DNA of 64,000 bases, from contig JAKPGL010000211.1 in the NCBI GenBank assembly GCA_029550925.1, forward strand, positions 1-64,000, read 5' to 3'. Position 1 is the first letter of the stretch, and every line of letters starts with the position of its first letter. The notes below the pieces were generated by a model. That model made no database searches and was not told the origin of the DNA. It worked only from the letters and a program-made list of their open reading frames with translations. Made by a program: the position numbers and the translations under genes. Below, in pieces: positions 1-8,138 of this stretch. Source of the stretch: Planctomycetota bacterium. GTDB lineage: Bacteria > Planctomycetota > Planctomycetia > Pirellulales > Thermoguttaceae.

Positions 1-135
1 CAGGGGGTTGTCGGCCAGGGTAAATAGATACACATCCTCCACACCCAGTTCCTGCAACTGGTTTTGGATATATCGGGCCACCCGGTGCGATTCGCCCTGC
101 GGCCGATGACTGCCGGAAATAATGGCTATCTTCAT
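1..135 (-). CDS. NADPH-dependent FMN reductase family protein (N-terminal part)
   Basis: The minus strand is open from an ATG at 135 to the window edge, giving the first 45 residues. They begin MKIAIISGSHRPQGESHRVA: a beta strand followed by the G-S-x-R-x-x-(G)-x-S loop that binds the FMN phosphate in flavodoxin-like NAD(P)H-dependent FMN/azo reductases. The family normally runs to about 180-200 residues, so most of the gene lies outside the window. The next recognisable gene (LRR, 669) is divergent. The fold is fairly sure from the loop; the substrate cannot be told from this fragment. Confidence 0.75.
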   Translation of the reverse strand, partial: MKIAIISGSHRPQGESHRVARYIQNQLQELGVEDVYLFTLADNPL

Positions 136-285
136 CCAGCGCGCTCCTTTCCGTTACCTGCTTAGGGTATTGTATCCCTTTGGGCAACCTGGGCCAATCC
201 GGAGCCACGGGTTGTTTCGAGGTAACCCGTTCGCCAACGGAGTCGAACCGATTGGAAAGAAGTCTATAAGAAGAAGCCGTAACAT

Positions 286-430
286 TTTAGCCGAATGCAG
301 TACCTTGTCATTGCCGCGCAGGCGACGGCGTGTCACTGCCGCGTAGGCGACAGTCCCAAAAATGTCATTCCCGCGCAAGCGACGGCACGCCATTCCCGCG
401 CAAGCGGCAGTCCAGGCTTCCTTTGTACTG
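286..430. repeat. Tandem copies of the TGTCATTCCCGCG repeat
   Basis: Noncoding. It begins with TTTAGCCGAATGCA and continues GTACCTTGTCATT, the same left end as the 181-bp element at 49334-49514. Four degenerate units of the form GTCATTCCCGCGCAAGCGACGGCAC follow at roughly 25-30 bp spacing. No inverted right end is visible, so this is a partial or expanded copy. The short open frames here are artefacts of the repeat. Confidence 0.75.
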
Positions 431-440
431 CCCCCTTGTT

Positions 441-567
441 CCCCTCGCCCCTTGCGGGAGAGGGTGGCCGAGCCGACCAGGCTCGGCCGGGTGAGGGGGC
501 ACATCCACCCTCGCCCCACAGCGGGAGAAGGTGGTTTGGCGCAAGCCAAACCGGCTGAGGGGGGCGC
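441..567. repeat. Two hairpin-tipped intergenic repeats (left flank of the LRR gene)
   Basis: Two units of about 60 bp, each with a conserved frame (CCCTCGCCCC... then GGGTGAGGGGGC or a close variant) enclosing a hairpin tip. The tips differ in sequence but each is self-complementary: CCGAGCC/GGCTCGG at 468-486 and GGTTTGGC/GCCAAACC at 533-552. Inverted copies lie at 1721-1905 beyond the LRR gene. Confidence 0.8.
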
Positions 568-668
568 GACTACCTACCCATCCCCACAAGCTGGCCGATG
601 TGGTTTAATATACTGTAACTACTCTGCCAATTCTGAAACTCTGTTCGGCTTTTTTCAGGAGATCGCCG

Positions 669-1631
669 ATGAACGAAAATGAAATTGTTCGGGCCTGGAA
701 AGAGGCGGGGGCTGAGGTGGGCTGGATGGGTAGAACGAGGTTCGGAGTGCTTGCGTTTGGGGCTACCAAAAAACAAGTGCTCCTAACACTACGTGACTGT
801 TTGAATGGCGAGAGTGTTCTATTTCTCCCGGCGTTTCGATTCTCCTATTGGCAGGAGGGCCTGATCCGGAAGCTTCCGGAGCCACCGGCACCTTTTGGAC
901 TGGAGCTATCTCGCAGCGGGATTACCGATACAGGGCTAGAGGAACTGGCCGGGCTGACCAACTTGCAGTGGCTGGACCTAAACGAAACCCGGATCACGGA
1001 TGCGGGCCTGGTGCATCTGGCCGGGCTGAAAAACTTGCAATGGCTGGACTTAGAGGGAACCCGGATCACGGATGCGGGCCTGATGCACCTGGCCGGGCTG
1101 AAAAACTTGCGGTGGCTGTTCCTTGGGGGAATCCCGATCACGGATAAGGGCCTGGAGTCCCTGGCCGAGCTGATCAACTTGCAGGTGTTGGACCTTCGGA
1201 CAACCCGGATCACGGATGCGGGTCTGGTGCACTTGGCCGGGATGACCTACTTACTGGCGCTAGACCTTTCGGGAACCCGGATCACGGGGGACGGCCTGAT
1301 GCACCTGGCCGGGCTGACAAACTTGGAGGATCTGCTCCTTTTGCAGATCCGGATTACGGATGCAGGCGTAAAGCACCTGGCCGGACTGACAAATTTGCAG
1401 CGGCTGAATCTTTCGGGGCGGGAGGTCACCGGGGAGGGCCTACAGCACCTGGCCAAGCTGACCAACTTGCAGGAGCTAGTCCTTTGGGGATCCCAGATCA
1501 GGGATGAAGACCTGGAGAAGTTGACCGGCCTGACAAAGTTGCAGCGGCTAGACCTTTCGGGAGCCGAACTCACGGTTGCGGGCCTGGAGAAGCTCCAAAA
1601 GGCGTTGCCGGGATGCAAGATTGAAAGATAA
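669..1631 (+). CDS. Leucine-rich repeat protein
   Basis: A 320-residue protein. Residues 1-80 are a non-repeat N-terminal part. From about residue 85 to the end there are roughly nine to ten tandem 24-residue repeats of the kind L-x-x-L-x-x-L-x-L-x-x-T-x-I-T-D-x-G-L-x-x-L-A-x, the cysteine-containing/GALA-like LRR class common in planctomycetes. No signal peptide or membrane segment is seen, so it is probably cytoplasmic and acts as a protein-binding scaffold; the partner is unknown. The start is supported by CAGGAG eight bases upstream of the ATG. The near-identical repeats suggest recent internal duplication. It stands alone and is flanked on both sides by inverted hairpin repeats. Confidence 0.85.
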   Translation: MNENEIVRAWKEAGAEVGWMGRTRFGVLAFGATKKQVLLTLRDCLNGESVLFLPAFRFSYWQEGLIRKLPEPPAPFGLELSRSGITDTGLEELAGLTNLQWLDLNETRITDAGLVHLAGLKNLQWLDLEGTRITDAGLMHLAGLKNLRWLFLGGIPITDKGLESLAELINLQVLDLRTTRITDAGLVHLAGMTYLLALDLSGTRITGDGLMHLAGLTNLEDLLLLQIRITDAGVKHLAGLTNLQRLNLSGREVTGEGLQHLAKLTNLQELVLWGSQIRDEDLEKLTGLTKLQRLDLSGAELTVAGLEKLQKALPGCKIER

Positions 1632-1720
1632 GGTGGGGGGAGTGTGGGCTGGAGAGGGGGCGCGGGCGGAGGGATGCTTTCGGGGAATGAGCAGAGGGGA
1701 GGTGCGGCGGGGTCAAAGGG

Positions 1721-1905
1721 CCCCCTCACCCGGCCGAGCCTGGTCGGCTCGGCCACCCTCTCCCGCAAGGGGCGAGGGTGGATGTGCCCCCTCACCCGGT
1801 TTGGCTTACGCCAAACCACCCTCTCCCGCAAGGGGCGAGGGTGTATATTTGCCTCTCCCCTGGTGGGAGAGGCCGGCGGAGCGAAGCGACGCCGGGTGAG
1901 GGGGA
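1721..1905. repeat. Three hairpin-tipped repeats (right flank of the LRR gene)
   Basis: The same family as 441-567 but in the opposite orientation. Tips are CCGAGCC/GGCTCGG (1734-1752), GGTTTGGC/GCCAAACC (about 1798-1817) and CCGGCG/CGCCGG (1873-1895). The frame sequence is conserved while the tips change in a base-paired manner, so structure rather than sequence seems to be kept. Confidence 0.8.
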
Positions 1906-1917
1906 ACAAGTGAGCAG

Positions 1918-2104
1918 CACAAGGAGCCTGGATTCCCGCTACAGCGGGAAGGACACGCCATCGCCTTCGCGGGGATGACATACTTGGGACTGCCGCTAGA
2001 GCGGGAAGGACACGCCGGCGCGTACGCGGGAATGACAATTTCGGGAGGATTCCCGCTAGAGCGGCTGTGACAATCCTGGGCAAATTCCGCTCTAAGAGGC
2101 TGTA
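1918..2104. repeat. Degenerate GGGAATGACA / GATTCCCGCT repeats
   Basis: Noncoding run of about three or four degenerate units such as GATTCCCGCTA...AGCGGGAAGGACACGCC and GCGGGAATGACA, related in inverse orientation to the TGTCATTCCCGC family at 286-430, 35799-35871 and 49334-49514. The rest of the gap up to the next gene (2105-2304) holds no recognisable gene. Confidence 0.65.
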
Positions 2105-2205
2105 ACAAAACGACCTTTCCTACTCACTTCCTCCAGCGGGGAGAATAGGTCGAATCTTTTGAGGCTTCGTTTTGTTAGAACTTCTACAATCATTCTCCTT
2201 TGCAT

Positions 2206-2232
2206 TTGACCGAAACATGACTCGGGCATAAT
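2206..2232 (+). promoter_or_regulatory. Possible promoter of the CbiX-type gene
   Basis: TTGACC at 2206-2211 and CATAAT at 2227-2232 match sigma-70 boxes at five of six bases each, but the 15-bp spacer is short. The start codon is 73 bp further on. No cobalamin riboswitch features were recognised in the leader. Confidence 0.3.
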
Positions 2233-2304
2233 GACGTAGGATGTCTCCGGCAGGAGCCGTTACCAGACCGAGCCTTAAGCCTTCTGAACAAAGGTACTGT
2301 TACC

Positions 2305-3111
2305 ATGACGTCCGACTCCCGGCGAATACCCCTAGCGGTTCTATTAGTGCTTCACGGTACTAAGGATCGAACCGGCCTAGCCCAGGCAGAAGAGCTCTGC
2401 GGAAAATTGTGCCTTTCCTTGGCAACATGGCGCGGGATAACGGTTCGCATGTATCCGGGTTTTCTCCAGTTCGCTCGACCATCCGCAGAGGAAACGCTCC
2501 GCTCCCTTGTGCAAGGAGGCCACGTTGAGAAAATACTGGTCGTTCCGTTGATGCTCTTACCAGGCAAACACGTGAAGAGGGATATTCCTCAACTTATCGA
2601 AGATTGCTTGCAGCGTTATGGGAAGCAACCGGGAGATATCAGGATCGCGCCGCCGCTAGGAGTCCGGCTCCGCCTGGCGATGCTTGCCCGCTGGCGTTCC
2701 GATGCAGCGATGGAACGGGCTGGATTGACTGGTTTGAAACGTACAGATATCGCCTATATCATGGTGAGCACCGGAAGCCGAGAGCAGGAATATATGAACG
2801 AAATGAAAACTGTGTTTACGATCGCCGCTCTGGCCGATTTCGGACAAAAAAAGTTGTGCTTTTTCTCAGGGGAGCCGAAGGTAGAAGACGCTCTAGAGGA
2901 AGCGGCAGCATCGGGCTTGTCGGCGGCGGTGGTTCAGCCCTATTTGCTGTTCGAGGGAGAAATGACCAACCGATTGCGTCAACTTTTAGATGCCTATCGC
3001 CAGCGATGTCCTCATATCCAGTGGATCCAGGGCGATGTGTTGGGACCGGATGAAATCGTTGTGCAAATTGCCAGTGATAATATCGAAATCTCCCTGGAAG
3101 AGATGTTCTAA
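2305..3111 (+). CDS. cbiX: Sirohydrochlorin chelatase (CbiX family, two-domain)
   Basis: A 268-residue soluble protein built of two CbiX-like halves. CbiX enzymes insert cobalt or, in relatives, iron or nickel into sirohydrochlorin for cobalamin, siroheme or related cofactors. The first half has L-V-L-H-G-T-K-D (His17) and the classic V-V-P-L-x-L-L-P-G-K-H-V-K-x-D-I-P stretch (His89), the two metal-handling histidines. The second half keeps the fold (V-Q-P-Y-L-L-F-x-G) but its first motif reads S-T-G-S-R-E, with Thr156 where histidine is expected, so only one half looks catalytic. The start follows AAAGG. No other tetrapyrrole gene is adjacent (hemA lies 21 kb away), so the metal and pathway are not shown by context. 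Confidence 0.8.
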   Translation: MTSDSRRIPLAVLLVLHGTKDRTGLAQAEELCGKLCLSLATWRGITVRMYPGFLQFARPSAEETLRSLVQGGHVEKILVVPLMLLPGKHVKRDIPQLIEDCLQRYGKQPGDIRIAPPLGVRLRLAMLARWRSDAAMERAGLTGLKRTDIAYIMVSTGSREQEYMNEMKTVFTIAALADFGQKKLCFFSGEPKVEDALEEAAASGLSAAVVQPYLLFEGEMTNRLRQLLDAYRQRCPHIQWIQGDVLGPDEIVVQIASDNIEISLEEMF

Positions 3112-3496
3112 GTGGAATAAAAATTTCGATGGATCTTGTACACTGCCGCCCTTCAAAAAGATCGGGGTTTCTGGGGGGATGGGTTCCGGGTGCCAATACC
3201 TGAATAAAGACCTTTTGCAAAACTTCGGTTCTAAAAAGTCGCGCGGGATATTTTGATCAACCGAGCAAGTACAGGGCAGCTCGTCTGCAGATGGGCTTGA
3301 CTCGGACCCGATTGCCGAACAACCGCTCGTGTAAGTGAAGGTCCTTTATCCGAAAGAGCCTCTGGAACAATGTCCCGGCCCAGGGTATCATTTATTGCAA
3401 CCGGCAGAAAACCAGATTCCTCTCCCCCTATTGTCCTTACGGACCACCTTTCGGAGTGTTATCCCGCCGCTATTTCCCTTGCCAAGAAAGGACCTT
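3112..3496. other. Intergenic region, no gene recognised
   Basis: An open frame from 3335 is in phase with the next gene, but its sequence is Pro/Leu-rich without family resemblance, and a good ribosome site favours the start at 3497. I see no clear terminator, repeat or RNA gene here. Confidence 0.5.
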
Positions 3497-4780
3497 ATGA
3501 TGTTCGATCGAAGGCATCCGGCTCGTCTAAGTCGGCGACGTTTGTTGGCCGCTGGAGTGGCCAGTACGGTTTTCGTTCCTGGTACCTTCGCCATCGGAAG
3601 AAGTAGCATGGCCGCGCAGGAGTATCCTTCCACCGAGCACTTCTGGTATCGGCCCCAGCCGAAGGGCCTTTTTGTCGATTCGCAAAACGGCAATTGGGCC
3701 TTCGCCTATACGGATCGGGAAATCTTGCTCTCGGAGGATAACGGGCGTAGTTGGCCGTACCGGGCCGAGTTTCCCGACGCCCGCCATATTGTGTTCAGTT
3801 GTATCTTTAAGAACGGCAATGTGCTTTTTAGCGCCCTGGCCAAGTTGTACCTGAGCACGGATCGGCTCAAGACGTATCGGCAGATTACGGTGAAACGGCC
3901 GGATGGGTCGGACTACGTGCCGCATCAGCCGAAGGATCCGCGTCGGCCCGGCTGGTATTTTCACAGTCTGACCGGCGTAAACACCTGGGAGATCGACGGC
4001 CGGGAAATGCTCGTCTGGGGCAACTATTGCAATGTGGTGGGCGGGGCCGCTCCGGTAAACATCTATTACTCTACCGATCAGGGCCAGACCGTGAAACTGG
4101 CCTACCAGTTCGGCCAGAATCCGTACTTCCGGGATAACGGTTCCGAAGGCGGCGGCGGGACCGGCGCCCTGCTGGGCAATCCGGATAATCCTCTGATCTG
4201 CCGGCATGTGCACGACGTATCGTACAACCCGGCCGAGCGGGCCTTCTACGCCTGCACCGGAGACGCCAATCGGCCCGAAGGGTTTGAATGCCATTGGCTG
4301 CGCGGGACCTACGATGCGGCCAAAGACCGGTGGGATTGGAAGGTGCTGATTTCCGCACCCTTAAACTCTCGGTATAAATGCGGCGGGATCAATTTTGTGG
4401 ACGGCAAGCTCTACTGGATCAGCGACGCCAACGGTCCGAAGCCGCACGACCGGGGCGTTTTTCGCTGCGATCCACCAGACCTCACCAAACCAGAGAAACA
4501 CGAGCTTTTATACAATCCCGGCGTAGAATCGGGCAATATGATCATCCAGGACGGGGTGATCCTGGCCTCGCACTGTGCGCCGGCTTCGCCGCTGGCGACT
4601 GGGTTTATCGTGTCGCTGGATATGGGCAAAACCTGGGCGCAGCACGACCTGAAAGAGTTTGGCCGACGCTCACCATGCCGATTCCACCGGAAAAACGGCG
4701 AAGGGTGGTTTCGGGTCGATCTCCGGGCCAATTGGGTTACGCCGGCCGAAATGCTCTTCATCAAGCCGAAAACCGGCTAA
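3497..4780 (+). CDS. Tat-exported sialidase-like beta-propeller protein
   Basis: A 427-residue protein. The start chosen (ATG at 3497, after AAGAAAGGA) places a twin-arginine signal at the N-terminus: S-R-R-R-L-L-A-A-G at residues 12-20, a hydrophobic stretch, then an Ala-x-Ala-like site near residue 40. The mature part has Asp-box (BNR) turns of the S-x-D-x-G-x-x-W type, such as SEDNGRSW, STDQGQTV and SLDMGKTW, as in sialidase-fold propellers. Family members act on extracellular glycans or are uncharacterised. A full sialidase arginine triad could not be confirmed, so sialidase activity is not claimed. It is convergent with the lipoprotein gene at 4997-5524. Confidence 0.7.
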   Translation: MMFDRRHPARLSRRRLLAAGVASTVFVPGTFAIGRSSMAAQEYPSTEHFWYRPQPKGLFVDSQNGNWAFAYTDREILLSEDNGRSWPYRAEFPDARHIVFSCIFKNGNVLFSALAKLYLSTDRLKTYRQITVKRPDGSDYVPHQPKDPRRPGWYFHSLTGVNTWEIDGREMLVWGNYCNVVGGAAPVNIYYSTDQGQTVKLAYQFGQNPYFRDNGSEGGGGTGALLGNPDNPLICRHVHDVSYNPAERAFYACTGDANRPEGFECHWLRGTYDAAKDRWDWKVLISAPLNSRYKCGGINFVDGKLYWISDANGPKPHDRGVFRCDPPDLTKPEKHELLYNPGVESGNMIIQDGVILASHCAPASPLATGFIVSLDMGKTWAQHDLKEFGRRSPCRFHRKNGEGWFRVDLRANWVTPAEMLFIKPKTG

Positions 4781-4996
4781 CCCGCCCAGCTTGGGAAAGG
4801 GTGGGATTTCGGCCAATGCAGCGCCCCGATTGCCGGGGAAGGCTTCTTTTCTACATTTCGAAGAAAAGGAGATAGAACCGACTAGAATTGCTGCGCAAGC
4901 GCCAGCGGGCGTCCGTCGGGGCGCCTTTTCACCGACCGTCGGAACGGTGTTTTCCCCCACAACCAGAGGCCCGCTTAGGAAGCGGATAGAACGGCG

Positions 4997-5524
4997 TCAA
5001 GGGGTCTTGGCCTTCGAGACAACCTTCCGGTCGATTTTCAACGTAAATTCCCGCGAGTCTTTGGAGACCTCCACTTCCAACGGAGTGGTCGATACATCCT
5101 GATAGGCGGCCGGCACATGGGCGGTTGGGTTGCCGCGCTCGTCCAAGGACTTGACGACCACCTTGGCCCGACCAATCACCACGCCGTCGCCCGGTTGATG
5201 GCTGGTAACATTGGAAAAGGTCCCATCCTTCGGATTCACATAGGCCAGACCTTGGCGGGGATAGGTTTTCTTATCTGCCGGGGGGATTTGAGGAACGAAG
5301 ATCACTTGCAACTGGGGCGCCGGGATGAGACTGCCGTCTTCATAGACCACCTTTCCGGACACAGGGACCATCGAAAACGGTTCCCCGCTGCCGCAGCCGG
5401 CCAACAGGCCGACACCAACGCCGATGAGGACCACCGCTATTTCCCCCAGACAATGTCGCCGTCGGTTGCAAGGCCCTGCGGGCGAGTGTTTCTTCATCGA
5501 ACTGCTAGCCGCCATCCCGTTCAT
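4997..5524 (-). CDS. Small planctomycete lipoprotein with a carboxypeptidase-regulatory-like domain
   Basis: 175 residues. A hydrophobic stretch ends in the lipobox L-L-A-G-C (Cys44), so it should be lipidated. The mature part starts with V-P-V-S-G-K-V-V-Y-E-D-G, the beta-sandwich opening typical of short planctomycete lipoproteins often found near DUF1559 pseudopilin genes; no such gene is next to it here. The start ATG at 5524 follows AAAGGAG. The function is unknown; a structural or carbohydrate-contacting role at the envelope is a guess. Confidence 0.75.
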   Translation of the reverse strand: MNGMAASSSMKKHSPAGPCNRRRHCLGEIAVVLIGVGVGLLAGCGSGEPFSMVPVSGKVVYEDGSLIPAPQLQVIFVPQIPPADKKTYPRQGLAYVNPKDGTFSNVTSHQPGDGVVIGRAKVVVKSLDERGNPTAHVPAAYQDVSTTPLEVEVSKDSREFTLKIDRKVVSKAKTP

Positions 5525-5599
5525 CCGATCGCTCCTTTGTGTTGTCGCCCATGGAAGCCAGTCGGTGAGATTGGCTTGGTTGCGGGCGGGTTCGTCGCT

Positions 5600-5735
5600 T
5601 CCCGTCTAACAGACAGTGGTACGCAGCTTAGGCTGTCTAGCCTGAGACGCCGTTTGGACTGACGGCGTTCCGGTCCCTGGTATCGTCTTGAAAGCCGGTG
5701 GTACGTAACCGAGTCTGTCCGACGGCGTTTTCCGG
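5600..5735. repeat. Isolated copy of the paired-hairpin repeat
   Basis: Contains GTCTAACAGAC, AGGCTGTCTAGCCT and GCCGTTTGGACTGACGGC, each a small stem-loop, together with ACGCAGCTTAGGCT, the reverse complement of the motif found many times at 17940-18345. The rest of the gap before the oxidoreductase (5525-5999) shows no gene. Confidence 0.6.
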
Positions 5736-5999
5736 CGAAGAGTCCAAGCCCCTGCGCGCCCAACCCCTGCCCTAGCGGGCGAGGCTCGGCCTGGACCGCC
5801 GCCTCCTTCACACACTTCTTTTTATAACATAGTTTGGGGAGATTTCCAGAGGGCTGAGGCAACCGGGAAACCGTCGTGGGGGCTTGCTGAATGCCGGGCC
5901 GGACTTTATGTTGACGGCAAAAGAGATCCTTTTTTCAGCCGATTCTCCTGGGCAGACAGGAGAGGGGTAAATCCTTTGTCGTTTTGGGAGGTATTGGAG

Positions 6000-7043
6000 A
6001 TGGCCAAGCGCGTACAGTTCGGCGTGATTGGGGCGGGGGGGATTGCTCGGCGGCGGACGATTCCTGGGATGTTGAAAGCTCGGCATTGTCGGCTTGCGGC
6101 GGTGATGGACCCTGTGGGGATAGAGGAAGTGGCGGCCCAGTTTGGCGTATCGCGGTATTACAAAACGGAACGGGAACTTCTCCAGGACCCGGAAGTGGAG
6201 GCGGTCTATATTGCGTCGCCGGTGGCGATGCACGCACGGCAGATCATCATGGCGGCCGAGGCGGGAAAACATATTTTATGTGAAAAGCCGCTCACTCGAA
6301 CCCTGGCCGAGGCCAAAAAGGCCGTGGCCGCCTGCCGCCGAAACGGCGTCTTCTTGCAAGAAGGCTATATGATGAAGTTCCACGGCGCCCATCGGCGAAT
6401 CAAAGAGCTGATCGACCAGGGGCGGATCGGCAAACCGGTCTATCTTCGGGCGCAGCTTTCCTGCTGGTATCCGCCCATTCCCGGCGCCTGGCGACAGGAC
6501 CCGAAGACCGGCGGCGGGGGTGCGCTGATTGACATGGCTACCCATTTGTATGATCTGTTGGAGTATTTTGTCGGGCCGATCCGCCGGGTGGCGGCAATGG
6601 TGGGGCGACTGGTCCAGGCGTACCGGTCCGAAGACGCTTCGACGACCCTGGTGGAATTTCAGTCCGGCGCCCACGGCACGATCGACTGTTTCTATTGCAT
6701 TCCGGACGAGGCGAGCCGAACTCGGCTAGAAATCTACGGCTCTGCCGGCGCGATTCTGACCGAGGGCACCATCGGCCAAAGCAGCGGCGGCGTCATGGAG
6801 GCGTATTTTGCGGAGCAGGCGGCCGGTTATGATGCGGCCCAAAGCAAAGATGTCCAGCGAAAGTTCCAGCGGGTCCCCTTCCCCAAGGTGAATCCCTACA
6901 CCGCCGAATGCGAATACTTTGCCGAGTGCATCCTCCAGGGCCGACCGCCCGAAATCAACGGCCCCAAGAACGCCCTGCACATCCTGGAACTCACGGAGAA
7001 GGCGTACGCTTCCTACCGACAGAAGAAGATGCTGTCGGTCTGA
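6000..7043 (+). CDS. Gfo/Idh/MocA family NAD(P)-dependent oxidoreductase
   Basis: A 347-residue cytoplasmic enzyme. The N-terminal Rossmann fold shows F-G-V-I-G-A-G-G-I-A (residues 7-16), followed by the H-I-L-C-E-K-P-L motif whose lysine is the conserved catalytic/cofactor residue, and a C-terminal domain with G-G-G-A-L-I-D-M-A-T-H containing the usual substrate-site histidine. The length fits the family. The start ATG at 6000 is preceded by GGGAGGT; an upstream in-frame start at 5976 lacks a ribosome site. Such enzymes oxidise or reduce sugars, inositols and their derivatives; the convergent sugar isomerase at 7112 suggests sugar catabolism, but the substrate is not evident. Confidence 0.88.
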   Translation: MAKRVQFGVIGAGGIARRRTIPGMLKARHCRLAAVMDPVGIEEVAAQFGVSRYYKTERELLQDPEVEAVYIASPVAMHARQIIMAAEAGKHILCEKPLTRTLAEAKKAVAACRRNGVFLQEGYMMKFHGAHRRIKELIDQGRIGKPVYLRAQLSCWYPPIPGAWRQDPKTGGGGALIDMATHLYDLLEYFVGPIRRVAAMVGRLVQAYRSEDASTTLVEFQSGAHGTIDCFYCIPDEASRTRLEIYGSAGAILTEGTIGQSSGGVMEAYFAEQAAGYDAAQSKDVQRKFQRVPFPKVNPYTAECEYFAECILQGRPPEINGPKNALHILELTEKAYASYRQKKMLSV

Positions 7044-7073
7044 ACGGAAGTTTATTGCCGTTCGGCTTTTGTT
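7042..7073 (+). terminator. Possible rho-independent terminator after the oxidoreductase gene
   Basis: GAACGG and CCGTTC can pair around a 10-base loop and are followed by GGCTTTTGTT, beginning at the stop codon. The U-run is imperfect. Confidence 0.45.
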
Positions 7074-7111
7074 GCCGTTGGTCTGGGGATAGACGCCCGG
7101 AACCGCTCCGG

Positions 7112-8008
7112 TTATCCCTTTCGGCCGAGCATCCAGTCCAGGGAGTCGGAGGTTTGATAGATGAGTGCTTCGGGCCAATACTGCCAGGGCTGGAAGTATT
7201 CGAATATCAGATGCCCTCGGTAGCCGACCTGGTCCAGGGCCTCCAGCACCGCCGGCCAGTTCGTGCTTCCATCCAAAAGCGGCCGGAACGTGTTCAAGTT
7301 GAACTCATGGACCTTTTTCGAGGCCTCCTTGAGGTGGACGTTTTTGATCCGTCGGCCCAAAAGCCGAATCCAGTGTTCCGGAAAATGATATTGCATGATG
7401 TTGCCGGTGTCGAAATGCACCCGGACCCGATCCGACTGGAACGAATCGACAAACTGGATCATCTCCTGCGGACTGTGGAGGAAGCCGTTGACGAAGATGT
7501 TTTCGATGTTGAGATAGACGCCCGCTTTTTCGGCCTCCGGCAGGAGTTGGCGAATGGCTTCCTTGGCCCGGCGTTCGCACACGTCGAACGGCACCGGCGG
7601 CGCATCCGGCACCCAGGGCGCATAGACCGAACCGGCCACCACCAGCAGGTTCTCCGTGCCCAACGCCTTGCAGGCCCGGACCATCTGCGAGGCCAGTTCC
7701 AAGCCCCGCTGGCGTTTTTTCGGGTCTTCATGGGTGAGCGAATAGGGCCAAAACAGAAATGAACACAACCCGCTGATCTGCAGCCCAATGGCCCGGGCCA
7801 TCTGGCCGATGGCGTGCAGGTCCCGTTCGCTGGCTTCGGGCGAGATCTCTCCCTTTTCGTCGAAGTTCAGTTCCACGCCGTCGAACCCGGCGTCTTTGCA
7901 CAGTTCCAGGGCCTGCCGAAGGGTCATTTTGTCCGGATAGGGCAAGGCCCAAAAGTTGATCGCCTTTTTCATCTCATACCGTTTTGTCGGGGTTACAGAC
8001 CGCGGCAT
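7112..8008 (-). CDS. Sugar phosphate isomerase/epimerase-like TIM-barrel protein
   Basis: A 298-residue protein of the xylose-isomerase-like TIM-barrel superfamily (AP endonuclease 2 fold). Metal-site landmarks are D-G-V-E-L-N early, Y-L-N-I-E-N (glutamate) in the middle, V-H-F-D-T-G-N, K-N-V-H-L-K-E, and I-F-E-Y near the C-terminus. Members isomerise or epimerise keto sugars, often acting with Gfo/Idh/MocA oxidoreductases such as the convergent neighbour at 6000-7043. The start at 8008 is chosen because GGAGG lies eight bases upstream; a GTG at 8023 lies ahead of that site. Confidence 0.82.
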   Translation of the reverse strand: MPRSVTPTKRYEMKKAINFWALPYPDKMTLRQALELCKDAGFDGVELNFDEKGEISPEASERDLHAIGQMARAIGLQISGLCSFLFWPYSLTHEDPKKRQRGLELASQMVRACKALGTENLLVVAGSVYAPWVPDAPPVPFDVCERRAKEAIRQLLPEAEKAGVYLNIENIFVNGFLHSPQEMIQFVDSFQSDRVRVHFDTGNIMQYHFPEHWIRLLGRRIKNVHLKEASKKVHEFNLNTFRPLLDGSTNWPAVLEALDQVGYRGHLIFEYFQPWQYWPEALIYQTSDSLDWMLGRKG

Positions 8009-8138
8009 AGCAGAATCCTCCACAAAAGCGTAACTAGGCGTACCGAGAACCTTTCCTACTGCGAGCGAGCAGCGACTCCCCTGGGACCCGGCCCGAAGGG
8101 GTTTTTCCTATTGTCGCCTCCCTGGTGAGGAATAGCAA

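Noticed and set aside
295-589. Overlapping short open frames on both strands
   Set aside because: Their translations are those of GTCATTCCCGC and CCCTCGCCCC repeats, the classic source of spurious proteins.
1247-2083. A 278-codon minus-strand frame over the LRR gene and the repeats
   Set aside because: It is antisense to the LRR repeats and to the intergenic palindromes, and shows no domain.
2110-2304. Cobalamin riboswitch ahead of the CbiX-type gene
   Set aside because: I could not find the conserved B12-box or the paired core; only a modest promoter is visible.
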